Assembly: GCA_026388595.1 (NCBI GenBank)
Contig: JAPLJM010000041.1
Location: 1-6,732, forward strand
Direction of reading: 5' to 3'
From: Deltaproteobacteria bacterium
GTDB taxonomy: Bacteria; Desulfobacterota; Syntrophia; Syntrophales; Fen-1087
Length of the DNA stretch: 6,732 nt
Below are positions 1-6,429 of this stretch, piece by piece. The first letter of the stretch is position 1. Each line of letters begins with the position of its first letter. The notes under the pieces were generated by a model, which did no database searches, was not told where the DNA came from, and worked only from the letters and a program-made list of their open reading frames with translations. The position numbers and the translations under genes are program-made.

Positions 1-796
1 TTAACTTTTCCTTGGCCGTACTGGAATCGATGCCGTCCGTTGAATCCAGAAGGGCAACTTCCCGTGTTTCATAGAAGGGCGCAACATCCTTTCGAAAATC
101 CCGTTTTACTATATTTTTTGCCGCCTCCATGAGTTCTTCCGGCCCTTTGACGGCATTTCCATCTTCACAGCCGGCGGAATTGGCCGATCCCTCCAGGTTA
201 TGGGTATAAAGGATTTTACCCGTGGCCACTTCGATCAGCTTGGGGGATGCGGCAAACTGGGCCACCCGCTTTGTGCAGTTCACGTTGTAATTCCGGTAAC
301 GGATGCAGTTCCCCTCGTATTGATTCCCCTTATCGTCCTTTTTAATTTGACGCTGGACGCATTCGGAACGTTTCTCCGTATAGGGGCTATCCGTGGATTT
401 GGACAGCGTGACGGTGCCCGTGTAAATGCCCTGCGCCCCCACCATCTGACCGATTCGCGCAGCCGTTTTGGAATCAATCAGGCCGCTCTGGGAAAATTGT
501 TGTTCCGACATGGTTTTATCGATGGCGGCCCGGTCGACCAGGGTAAAATAGGGCTTGTCGTCAATGTTGATGCTCCCCAGAACCCCTTCCAGTTCGGCTG
601 CAAACTCACCGCCGTTCTTACCGCTGAAAGGCAGGACCGCGACGGCCTTCGTCATGGACGCCTGATGATACTGTGCGGGTTTCAGCATGTTCACTTTGAT
701 TTTTGTTGCACAGCCTGTGGCCATAAGGACCAAGGGGAGCAGCAATACGAATGTTGCCAGATGCAGATGGCGGCGTTTTTCAGGATGACCAGGCAT
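1..796 (-). CDS. CsgG/LpoB-like outer-membrane lipoprotein (partial, C-terminus beyond window)
   Basis: 265 residues are visible and the frame is still open at the left edge. The N-terminus is a lipoprotein signal: basic K7-R8-R9, a hydrophobic stretch at about 13-25, and a lipobox-like ATGC ending at Cys29. The mature part resembles the CsgG/HfaB/LpoB family. It has a first strand with AVLPF (53-57), then LVDRAAIDKTMSEQQ (86-100), QSGLIDSKTAARIG (103-116) and the strand GAQGIYTGTVT (120-130). A later segment, LIEVATGKILYT (187-198), matches the usual V-x-x-x-TG-x-I/V turn. Between them is a charged segment with Cys146, Cys164 and Cys174, followed by Cys210; these may form disulfides in the periplasm. 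That segment does not look like the membrane hairpin of a CsgG pore, so a periplasmic accessory role like LpoB is as likely as a channel. The ATG at 796 follows GGAGGG (802-807), which overlaps the stop region of the upstream gene. Only 11 nt separate the two genes, so they are probably co-transcribed. The exact function is unknown. Confidence 0.88.
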   Translation of the reverse strand, partial: MPGHPEKRRHLHLATFVLLLPLVLMATGCATKIKVNMLKPAQYHQASMTKAVAVLPFSGKNGGEFAAELEGVLGSINIDDKPYFTLVDRAAIDKTMSEQQFSQSGLIDSKTAARIGQMVGAQGIYTGTVTLSKSTDSPYTEKRSECVQRQIKKDDKGNQYEGNCIRYRNYNVNCTKRVAQFAASPKLIEVATGKILYTHNLEGSANSAGCEDGNAVKGPEELMEAAKNIVKRDFRKDVAPFYETREVALLDSTDGIDSSTAKEKL

Positions 797-801
797 TTTA
801 T

Positions 802-807
802 CCCTCC
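802..807 (-). promoter_or_regulatory. Ribosome binding site of the CsgG-like lipoprotein
   Basis: GGAGGG on the minus strand lies 5 nt before the ATG at 796. It directly follows the TAA stop of the upstream gene (808-810), giving TAAGGAGG. This arrangement supports the chosen start and suggests translational coupling of the two genes. Confidence 0.85.
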
Positions 808-1929
808 TTATTTCTGATAAACGAACGTAATGGAATAGGGCGTAAAATTCTCAACGGTGTAATTACCCTTCTGTTTGATGCTGTTTGCCAGATAAATGCT
901 GTTTTCCGGGTAGCCCACGGTGAATTCGCCCATCTGCGCTTCCTCCACACCGGAGACCCAGACGATGTTCTGCAGCATGCTTTTAACCTCCATGTTTGTT
1001 TCCACATCGGTTACACCATTGACCCTGATCCTGACCTTTTTGACATTGCCCTGGATATACTGGGCCATCTTGTCCAGGATTTTGGGCGTCAGATTTTCCA
1101 CCAGATCCTTGAGGCCGCTGGCGGCGGCGTCTTCGGCGCTGTTGGCCAGTCCTTTCCCCTCGGCCGTACCGGCCGTCAGAATGTCCATATTACCGGTTTT
1201 GCTGTTCCGGGCGACGATGCGGTAGGTCATCCGCACGGTCACGTTGGAGAAGGGCATGCTTAATCCGTAGCCGATATTCTCCCCTTTGCGGACGGAGATA
1301 TTGGGGTCAATCTTGCCGATGATGAGGACATTGGAAAGAAATTTGTACATGGTGCTTCGGAGCGTCAGGTAGTTGCCCGTCTTTGCGGCCCTGTCGATGA
1401 CGGCGGCGTCCACGGTGCTGGAGGGCGCGATATCATTCACCGTATAACCCTGTTCGATCAGCTTGCCGATCAGGGTTTCCGAGACGATATTCGTTTCCTC
1501 GAATTCGTGACTTAACTTTTTGGCCGGGATGAAAACGGCGACGGCGCTGTTGAGCGCCAGGGAAGAAACCGCCTGCTGCGCCTTGCTGGGTTCGATGCAG
1601 GCATTGATCTTGACCAGCAGCGTATCGCCCTTGTTTTCTTCCTTTAGAACCTTGTGGCTCTTGACGACACCCCCCACCTGTGTCTTGATAACGTCATCCA
1701 CCAGCATGAAATTTTGCACGAAACTCCCCGCTTTAACATCCACCCCCACGACCTGCTCGATGGCCGCCCATCTTGCCCGGGCGATGGACTCCATCCTGGC
1801 CGAGGGGACGTCGTTGTTGACGATCGCCGCCTCTCCTTCGGTGTTCACGCATTGCTGCTGACCGTATCCGTCGGTGATGAAAAGGCAGCCGACCAGGAGT
1901 CCCAAAAGAATACTATAGACTTTCTGCAT
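808..1929 (-). CDS. Secreted FlgT/LPP20-like envelope protein
   Basis: 373 residues. The N-terminus is exported: Lys3, a hydrophobic run at about 5-18, then a possible signal peptidase I site after GYG (21-23). Residues 12-15 read LVGC, a lipobox, so it could instead be a lipoprotein anchored at Cys15; the choice is open. Residues 28-114 match the FlgT N-terminal/LPP20-type domain: VNTEGEAAI, a helix with ARMESIARARWAAIEQ, SFVQNF, VGGVVKSHKVLKEE, then a strand LLVKINACIEP. Cys27 and Cys111 flank this domain and could pair. A middle domain (about 125-255) starts with a TolB-like strand, AVAVFIP. The C-terminal 80 residues (298-373) alternate strands and helices (KKVRIRVNGV, VKSMLQNIVWVSGVEEA, ANSIKQK), like a ferredoxin-type fold. 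In Vibrio, FlgT is a periplasmic flagellar H-ring protein, but no flagellar gene is seen here, so the cellular role is unknown. The start at 1929 has GGAGGT 9 nt upstream; an in-frame start at 1965 would fall inside the -10 element. Confidence 0.88.
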   Translation of the reverse strand: MQKVYSILLGLLVGCLFITDGYGQQQCVNTEGEAAIVNNDVPSARMESIARARWAAIEQVVGVDVKAGSFVQNFMLVDDVIKTQVGGVVKSHKVLKEENKGDTLLVKINACIEPSKAQQAVSSLALNSAVAVFIPAKKLSHEFEETNIVSETLIGKLIEQGYTVNDIAPSSTVDAAVIDRAAKTGNYLTLRSTMYKFLSNVLIIGKIDPNISVRKGENIGYGLSMPFSNVTVRMTYRIVARNSKTGNMDILTAGTAEGKGLANSAEDAAASGLKDLVENLTPKILDKMAQYIQGNVKKVRIRVNGVTDVETNMEVKSMLQNIVWVSGVEEAQMGEFTVGYPENSIYLANSIKQKGNYTVENFTPYSITFVYQK

Positions 1930-1938
1930 GATGACCGT

Positions 1939-1944
1939 ACCTCC
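1939..1944 (-). promoter_or_regulatory. Ribosome binding site deciding the start of the FlgT-like gene
   Basis: GGAGGT lies 9 nt upstream of the ATG at 1929. It decides against the longer in-frame start at 1965, which has no such site and whose extra residues (MIQNTKAGGTVI) are not signal-peptide-like. Confidence 0.85.
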
Positions 1945-1963
1945 GGCCTTTGTATTTTGGATC

Positions 1964-1992
1964 AATATACTGAAAAGGGGGCGAGTTGTAAA
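1964..1992 (-). promoter_or_regulatory. Sigma70-type promoter of the FlgT-like/CsgG-like unit
   Basis: On the minus strand, TTTACA (1987-1992; five of six matches to TTGACA) is followed after exactly 17 nt by TATATT (1964-1969; five of six matches to TATAAT). Transcription would begin near 1957 and give a leader of about 28 nt containing the GGAGGT site. It sits in the 92-nt gap after mnmE, so the envelope genes can be expressed independently of the upstream block. This is pattern matching only. Confidence 0.7.
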
Positions 1993-1997
1993 TACAA
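1986..1997. promoter_or_regulatory. Small palindrome over the -35 element (possible operator)
   Basis: TTGTA-AA-TACAA is a perfect inverted repeat with 5-nt arms and a 2-nt centre. It covers the -35 of the proposed promoter for the FlgT-like gene. That is where a repressor would bind, but a palindrome this short in AT-rich DNA can arise by chance and no regulator gene is nearby. Confidence 0.3.
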
Positions 1998-2021
1998 TTG
2001 ATGGATATATTCCGTCGTGAT

Positions 2022-3401
2022 CTATTTTCCGATGCAGAAGGTTGAAAAAATGCGGTCCAGGACATCCTCGGTTGTCGTGACACCCACGATCTCGCCGAGA
2101 CTGTCCAGGGCTTCCCGGAGGTCGAAGGCAACAAATTCATAGGACATGGCGTTTGCCAGACTTTCCCGCACCTGCATCAGATGCCCGATTGTTTTTTCCA
2201 GGGCGGTTTTGTGACGGATCAGTGTGATCACGCTGCCGTCGGTCTGCTCAGCCTGATCTCCGGCCAGCCGCCGGTAAATGGCCTCCTTCAGGGCCGGGAT
2301 GCCGGCCCCCGTTTTTGCCGAGATCCGGAGAGGTCTTGCTTGGGGCAGCCATCCTTGCAATGCCTCGTCGCTGAGGAGATGCTCCAGGTCCGCCTTGTTG
2401 ATAACGGGGATGATATTTTGTTGTTTTGTCTTTTCCAGGAGATCCTGGTCTTCCCCGGTCAGCGGCGTACTGCCGTCGAAAACAGGAATGACCAGATCCG
2501 CCGCGGACAGCTTCTCCCAGACGCGGTCAATTCCTTCTTTTTCTATGATAGTATCGGGATTTCTGAGCCCGGCCGTATCGGTCAGCCTGACGGCAATGCC
2601 GTGGATATCGATGGACTCTTCAATGAGGTCGCGGGTGGTGCCGGGAATCGCCGTCACGATGGCCCTGTTCTCCCCCAGCAGCCGGTTAAGGAGGCTTGAT
2701 TTACCCACATTCGGGCGGCCGATGATCACGGCGCTCGCGCCTTGCCGGATCATTTTGCCTTCACGGTATGTGACCAGCAATTCCTGGATCCGGTCGAGAA
2801 CGGTCTGGAGCTGCGTTGCGGCGTTGGCGGGAGGGGGGTGTTCCCCTTCGTCTGCGGAAAAATCGAGGGCGGTTTCCAGTCCCGCCAGGATCTCAATCAG
2901 GGACTGGCGAAAGGTTTCGATTTGCCGGTGCAGGGCGCCCTGAAGGTGGGCGTGGGCAATCTCCAGGCCCCGCCCGGTTCTGGCTGTCATCAGCCCCATG
3001 AGCGCCTCGGCTTGCGTAAGGTCGATCCGGTTGTTCAGAAAGGCCCGCCGCGTGAATTCTCCCGGTGCGGCAAGCCTCGCGCCGGCGCGGATCGCTTCGG
3101 TAAGAACGGCTTCCAGAATCAAAGGATTGCCGTGGCCATGGATCTCCAGCAGGTCCTCGCCGGTGTAGGAATGCGGTTTCCGCATGAGGGTGATCAGCAC
3201 TTCATCGAGGATGAGTCCCGTGGCGGGAGAAATGATCCGGCCGTGATAAAGATGGTGGGATTGGAACGGAATCGAGCCCTTCGGGGATCGATACAGGAGG
3301 CGGGCGATCGCTTCCGACTGCGAGCCGCTGATCCGAATGATCCCGATGCCGCCGACGCCGGGGGGGGTGGCAATGGCGGCGATGGTGTCTTCAAAAGGCA
3401 T
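2022..3401 (-). CDS. mnmE: tRNA uridine-5-carboxymethylaminomethyl modification GTPase MnmE (TrmE)
   Basis: 459 residues, full length for the family (about 450-460). MnmE works with MnmG to modify the wobble uridine (C5) of certain tRNAs, using a methylene-tetrahydrofolate-derived carbon and GTP hydrolysis, in the cytoplasm. The N-terminal folate-binding dimerisation domain (about 1-120) begins DTIAAIATPPGVGGIGIIR and ends with PGEFTRRAF (113-121). A helical domain surrounds an inserted G domain: P-loop GRPNVGKSS (228-236), GTTRD (254-258), DTAGL (275-279), NKAD (335-338) and SAK (361-363). The C-terminus is the hallmark CIGK with the functional Cys456. The ATG at 3401 is chosen because it matches the conserved family start and lies 1 nt after the jag stop; the earlier GTG at 3452 would sit inside jag. 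There is no good Shine-Dalgarno sequence, so translation is probably coupled to jag. It is the last gene of its block. Confidence 0.98.
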   Translation of the reverse strand: MPFEDTIAAIATPPGVGGIGIIRISGSQSEAIARLLYRSPKGSIPFQSHHLYHGRIISPATGLILDEVLITLMRKPHSYTGEDLLEIHGHGNPLILEAVLTEAIRAGARLAAPGEFTRRAFLNNRIDLTQAEALMGLMTARTGRGLEIAHAHLQGALHRQIETFRQSLIEILAGLETALDFSADEGEHPPPANAATQLQTVLDRIQELLVTYREGKMIRQGASAVIIGRPNVGKSSLLNRLLGENRAIVTAIPGTTRDLIEESIDIHGIAVRLTDTAGLRNPDTIIEKEGIDRVWEKLSAADLVIPVFDGSTPLTGEDQDLLEKTKQQNIIPVINKADLEHLLSDEALQGWLPQARPLRISAKTGAGIPALKEAIYRRLAGDQAEQTDGSVITLIRHKTALEKTIGHLMQVRESLANAMSYEFVAFDLREALDSLGEIVGVTTTEDVLDRIFSTFCIGK

Positions 3402-3402
3402 T

Positions 3403-4140
3403 TTAGTTCTTTTTTGAAGGAATGATGACGATCTTCCTGTATTCCCCTTCACCCCTGCTTTTGGTGGTCAGCGATGCATCGTTCTGCAGGGCCAGGTGAA
3501 TGATCCGGCGGTCATGGGCATTCATATGACTGACGGTGACGGCCTTCTTCGTTTTCTTGACCTTCTCGCCGAGCTTCCCCGCCAGGGAGACCAGGGATTC
3601 TTCCCGCCTTTTACGATAGGCTTCGGTATCGATAATGATCATCTTTCGTCCATTGATGGACCGGCTTGCCGCCTTGTTTACAATGTATTGAATCGCATCC
3701 AGGTTCTGTCCGCGCCTTCCGATGAGGAGGCCGCCGCCATCGCCCTTGATATTCAGGAGAATGGATTCCGCCGTTTCTTCAATGCTGACCGGCGCCGCAA
3801 TGCCCATGTGGATCAGGATGCCTTCCAGCACCGCTTTGGCCCGCTCCCCGATCCCGGCATCGTCTGCCGCAGGCGGACGGTCAAATGCAGCCGGGGTCAT
3901 TTCTGCCGCCATTTCTTTTTCTGTCGTTTTCGGTTGCGGCGAAACGGGCATGCCCAGGGCCGCATCAATGGAAAGCAGGACGGCCTTGATCTTGGCCTTT
4001 TTGGAGCCCAATCCCAGGAATCCGGATGATCCTTCCGAAAGGATCTCGATATTTAGTTTGTCTCGCGAAACGCCGAAGTCGCGACAGGCTTTTTCAATGG
4101 CCTCATCTATTGTTTTTCCTTCAATTTCGTGAGTTTCCAT
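3403..4140 (-). CDS. jag: RNA-binding protein Jag/KhpB (Jag-N, KH and R3H domains)
   Basis: 245 residues. Jag/KhpB is a cytoplasmic single-stranded-RNA-binding protein encoded next to yidC in many bacteria; in Gram-positive species it forms a pair with KhpA and affects cell division and elongation. The order of domains is complete. The Jag-N domain (1-55) has EGKTIDEAIEKACRDFGV and the signature GSSGFLGLGSKKAKI (37-51). A Pro/Ala/Thr-rich linker spans about 60-95. The KH domain (about 100-172) carries the GxxG loop G141-R-R-G144. The R3H domain (about 173-245) has the defining Arg211-Arg212 and His215 in NAHDRRIIH. The ATG at 4140 is preceded by AGAGGT 4 nt upstream, 16 nt after the yidC stop. 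Its role in this lineage is less studied than in Firmicutes. Confidence 0.97.
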   Translation of the reverse strand: METHEIEGKTIDEAIEKACRDFGVSRDKLNIEILSEGSSGFLGLGSKKAKIKAVLLSIDAALGMPVSPQPKTTEKEMAAEMTPAAFDRPPAADDAGIGERAKAVLEGILIHMGIAAPVSIEETAESILLNIKGDGGGLLIGRRGQNLDAIQYIVNKAASRSINGRKMIIIDTEAYRKRREESLVSLAGKLGEKVKKTKKAVTVSHMNAHDRRIIHLALQNDASLTTKSRGEGEYRKIVIIPSKKN

Positions 4141-4156
4141 GATGACCTCTTCTCTG

Positions 4157-5770
4157 TCACTTTTTTTTGAGAATGTAGTATTGCTGGCCGATACTCAGGA
4201 CATTGTTGAACAGCCAGTAGATAACCAGCCCCGAGGGGAAATTCAGAAAGAGGACCGTAAAGATCACCGGCAGCAGGAGCATGATCTTTTGCTGCATGGG
4301 ATCGCCGGCGGGCGGACTCATTTTTTGCTGAATAAACATGGTGGCCCCCATGATGATGGGGGTGATGTAGTATGGGTCCTTGGCCGACAGGTCCTGAATC
4401 CACCAGAAAAATGGGGCATGGCGGAGTTCGATGGCATACAGCAGGGTCTTGTAGAGACCGAAAAAGACGGGGATCTGAATCAGCATGGGAAGGCATCCCC
4501 CCATGGGATTCACCTTGTGGGCCTTGTACAGGGCCATGGTCTCCTGACTCATTTTCTGCTTGTCATCTTTAAACTTTTCGCGAAGTTCCACCATCTTGGG
4601 CTGCAGCTTCTGCATCTCCTTCATGGACTGGTAACTCTTGTTTCCCAGGGGCCAGAAGATGACTTTGATCAGGATCGTCAGGATGATGATTGCCAGGCCG
4701 TAATTATTTACAAAATTGTTGATATATTTCAGGATGATCAGCATGGGCATGGCCAGCCATTTCATCCAGGACCCAAAGTCGATGGCATTGTCCAGGCCGA
4801 CGCCCTCACCCTGGGCCTTGAGGATGTTGTAATCCTTCGGACCGAGGAAGAAGGTGTAACTGAATATCCCGGCCTGCCCCGATGGGATCAGATTCTTCGG
4901 GCCTTTCAAACTGGTGGAGACCAGATTCTGGGCATCCCTGGACACCGTCAGACTGCTCAATGAAGGATTTTGGGGAATCATGGCGGCGATGAAGTACTTT
5001 GTTTCGAAACCGCCCCAGGACACATCCGGTCCGAACAGCTTCTCCTTTTCGATCTTCTTGACTTCTTCGCGCTCGATGGTTTTTGCCACATAGACCACCG
5101 GGCCTTCATGGGTGTAACTGTCCGTCTCCACCTTGGGATCCACATACTCATGCCAGCTCAACAGGGCCTTCTGGTTGATGGGCGCGGTGGAGAGGTTATA
5201 CACCCGGACCTCCAGTTCAAAGCTATACCGGTCCGGATTAAACGTAAAAACCTTTTCCACTTTGACCTGGCCGGGATAGGTCTGGGAAAGCGTCAAGCGG
5301 TTCTGTTCGGGGGTCTTTGTCAGATCCAGCATTGTAGTCGCCGCTTCATACACGCCATCAGCGGGGAGGGCGATGTCGGATTCGGGAAAGGTCATGCTGA
5401 GCGGTCTGGGCATGCCCTCTTTGATCTGGACCAACTCAATCAGTTCCGCATCTTTGGCCAGGGTTTTTTGGTATTCCTTCAGTTTGAACGATTTGAGCGT
5501 CCCACCTTTCGTCGTGAATACGGCACGGTAGAGCTTTGTATCGACGGTAACCTCTTTTTCCGGGACGGTTGCCGGTGCAGCAGCCAGTTTGGTTATGAGC
5601 GGCGCCTTCCGTTCCGGCGCAAGACCGCTGTCCTTGTTCACGGATGGCGCCACAGGGGCTTCCTTGGACACAGTGACCGGCTTTTTCGGTGGCGGTTTAA
5701 CGAAAAATGTCTGATAGGTAAAAAGCACCAGAATCGACAGAACGATGGCAAGAATGGTCCTCTTGTCCAT
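4157..5770 (-). CDS. yidC: Membrane protein insertase YidC (long, Gram-negative form)
   Basis: 537 residues, close to the 548 of E. coli. YidC inserts and folds inner-membrane proteins, alone or with the Sec translocon. TM1 is at about 5-23 (ILAIVLSILVLFTYQTFF), followed by a Pro/Lys/Ala-rich periplasmic linker to about 75. The periplasmic beta-sandwich domain runs to about 325 (with VFTTKGGTLKSFKLKEY near 84-100 and KYFIAAMIP near 258-266). The insertase core begins near 335. TM2 (about 357-375) ends IFWPL and leads to the coiled cytoplasmic hairpin QSMKEMQKLQPKM (381-393). Then come NPMGGCLPMLIQIPVFFGLYK (421-441), a segment around IITPIIMGATMF and a final LVIYWLFNNVLSIGQQ. The groove position that is Arg366 in E. 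coli appears to be Lys369 here. The ATG at 5770 has GGAGGT 4 nt upstream; an in-frame TTG at 5782 lies before that site and is rejected. The gene ends in eight A bases plus GTGA (see findings). Confidence 0.98.
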   Translation of the reverse strand: MDKRTILAIVLSILVLFTYQTFFVKPPPKKPVTVSKEAPVAPSVNKDSGLAPERKAPLITKLAAAPATVPEKEVTVDTKLYRAVFTTKGGTLKSFKLKEYQKTLAKDAELIELVQIKEGMPRPLSMTFPESDIALPADGVYEAATTMLDLTKTPEQNRLTLSQTYPGQVKVEKVFTFNPDRYSFELEVRVYNLSTAPINQKALLSWHEYVDPKVETDSYTHEGPVVYVAKTIEREEVKKIEKEKLFGPDVSWGGFETKYFIAAMIPQNPSLSSLTVSRDAQNLVSTSLKGPKNLIPSGQAGIFSYTFFLGPKDYNILKAQGEGVGLDNAIDFGSWMKWLAMPMLIILKYINNFVNNYGLAIIILTILIKVIFWPLGNKSYQSMKEMQKLQPKMVELREKFKDDKQKMSQETMALYKAHKVNPMGGCLPMLIQIPVFFGLYKTLLYAIELRHAPFFWWIQDLSAKDPYYITPIIMGATMFIQQKMSPPAGDPMQQKIMLLLPVIFTVLFLNFPSGLVIYWLFNNVLSIGQQYYILKKK

Positions 5771-5774
5771 TGAG

Positions 5775-5780
5775 ACCTCC
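5775..5780 (-). promoter_or_regulatory. Ribosome binding site deciding the yidC start
   Basis: GGAGGT lies 4 nt before the ATG at 5770. It rules out the in-frame TTG at 5782, since the site would then be inside the coding region. The site is in the 28-nt gap between yidD and yidC. Confidence 0.8.
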
Positions 5781-5798
5781 AAAATTATTGATTTTAAT

Positions 5799-6035
5799 TC
5801 AACTCACCGGGTCGTACCCGCCGGGATGCAAGGGGTGGCAGCGAAGCAGGCGCATGATCGCCATGAACAGCCCCCGGAAGGGTCCGTGGCGTTCGATGGC
5901 CAGGATCGCATAGTCGGAACAGGTAGGAAAAAAACGGCAGCAGGGATTTAAAAAGGGGGATATCAAGATCTGGTAAAGCCGGATCAAACCGACAAGACTC
6001 TTTTCCAGGATGTCTTTGTATAGGCCTTTAAGCAT
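5799..6035 (-). CDS. yidD: Membrane protein insertion efficiency factor YidD
   Basis: 78 residues, a usual length. YidD is a small inner-membrane-associated protein proposed to help YidC-dependent insertion. An amphipathic N-terminus (about 10-27, LVGLIRLYQILISPF) is followed by the conserved cysteine-rich signature: NPCCRFFPTCSDYA (30-43), with Cys32, Cys33 and Cys39. The C-terminal hallmark is RCHPLHPGGYDPV (65-77). Its ATG overlaps the last 8 nt of rnpA (shared ATGCTTAA), so translation is probably coupled. A strong Shine-Dalgarno sequence is not visible. A later start would shorten the N-terminus, but no better-supported one was seen. Confidence 0.96.
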   Translation of the reverse strand: MLKGLYKDILEKSLVGLIRLYQILISPFLNPCCRFFPTCSDYAILAIERHGPFRGLFMAIMRLLRCHPLHPGGYDPVS

Positions 6036-6393
6036 GGGATATTTTTTTCAGAAGACCTTCCAGTTCCAGGCAGAGATCCCGATAACTCAGGGCGGGCATG
6101 GCCTGTTTGACTCCCTTGACCCATTTGGCCATGATGACAAAGTCCTGTGCAGGGGAAAACTGCGTTTTATTTAACCTGAAAAACTCTCGCAGTAACCTTT
6201 TGATTCTGTTTCTTTTAACGGCGTTCCCAACCTTTTTGCCGACCGTGATGCCTAACCTTCTCGTTCCTGATGGATTCCGGTACGCGATGATGGTAAAATT
6301 CTTTGAATGGCTGCGCACCCCTTGCTGATAGACGGTCAAATAATCTCTTTTTTTCCGAATCCGTTCATCTTTGCCGAATGTTTGTCTGTCCAT
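6028..6393 (-). CDS. rnpA: Ribonuclease P protein component (C5-type)
   Basis: 121 residues, typical length. RnpA binds the catalytic RNA of RNase P and helps it remove 5' leaders from precursor tRNAs. The N-terminal part has the expected RIRKKRDYLTVYQQGVR (11-27) and FTIIAYR (33-39). The central strand is RLGITVGKKVGNAVKRNRIK, and the RNR signature KRNRIKRLLREFFR (60-73) is intact. DFVIMAK (84-90) is the usual late strand. The gene for the RNA subunit is not in the window. The ATG at 6393 fits the family N-terminus; no clear Shine-Dalgarno precedes it. An out-of-frame ATG at 6400 is not used. The gene overlaps yidD at its 3' end and is separated from rpmH by 63 nt. Confidence 0.96.
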   Translation of the reverse strand: MDRQTFGKDERIRKKRDYLTVYQQGVRSHSKNFTIIAYRNPSGTRRLGITVGKKVGNAVKRNRIKRLLREFFRLNKTQFSPAQDFVIMAKWVKGVKQAMPALSYRDLCLELEGLLKKISHA

Positions 6394-6423
6394 GCGTCAT
6401 GAAGCAAAAGCCCGGTGGCCAAG

Positions 6424-6429
6424 ATTATA
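6424..6429 (-). promoter_or_regulatory. Possible internal -10 element upstream of rnpA
   Basis: A perfect TATAAT lies on the minus strand in the 63-nt rpmH-rnpA gap. The -35 at 17-nt spacing is poor (AGGGCA, three of six matches). If used, transcription would start near 6416, about 24 nt before rnpA, and would let rnpA-mnmE be made without rpmH. This is a weak, pattern-only call. Confidence 0.35.

Noticed and set aside
200..1263. Plus-strand open frames of 205 and 170 codons over the envelope genes
   Set aside because: They are antisense to genes with good ribosome sites, signal peptides and family motifs; their translations show no recognisable domain.
1930..2021. Rho-independent terminator after mnmE
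   Set aside because: No GC-rich hairpin followed by a T run is present in the 92-nt gap; the only inverted repeat is the short AT-rich palindrome discussed as a possible operator.
2181..3425. Plus-strand open frames of up to 227 codons opposite mnmE
   Set aside because: MnmE is full length with all motifs on the minus strand; the opposite frames are shadows.
4107..4496. Minus-strand 129-codon frame inside yidC as a separate gene
   Set aside because: It lies within yidC in another frame and has no start signal of its own; only its last part matters, as the possible frameshift tail of yidC.
4139..5773. Two long plus-strand open frames (274 and 267 codons) that together cover nearly all of yidC
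   Set aside because: They are antisense to an unmistakable yidC, resemble no known family, and reflect codon bias of the true gene on the other strand.
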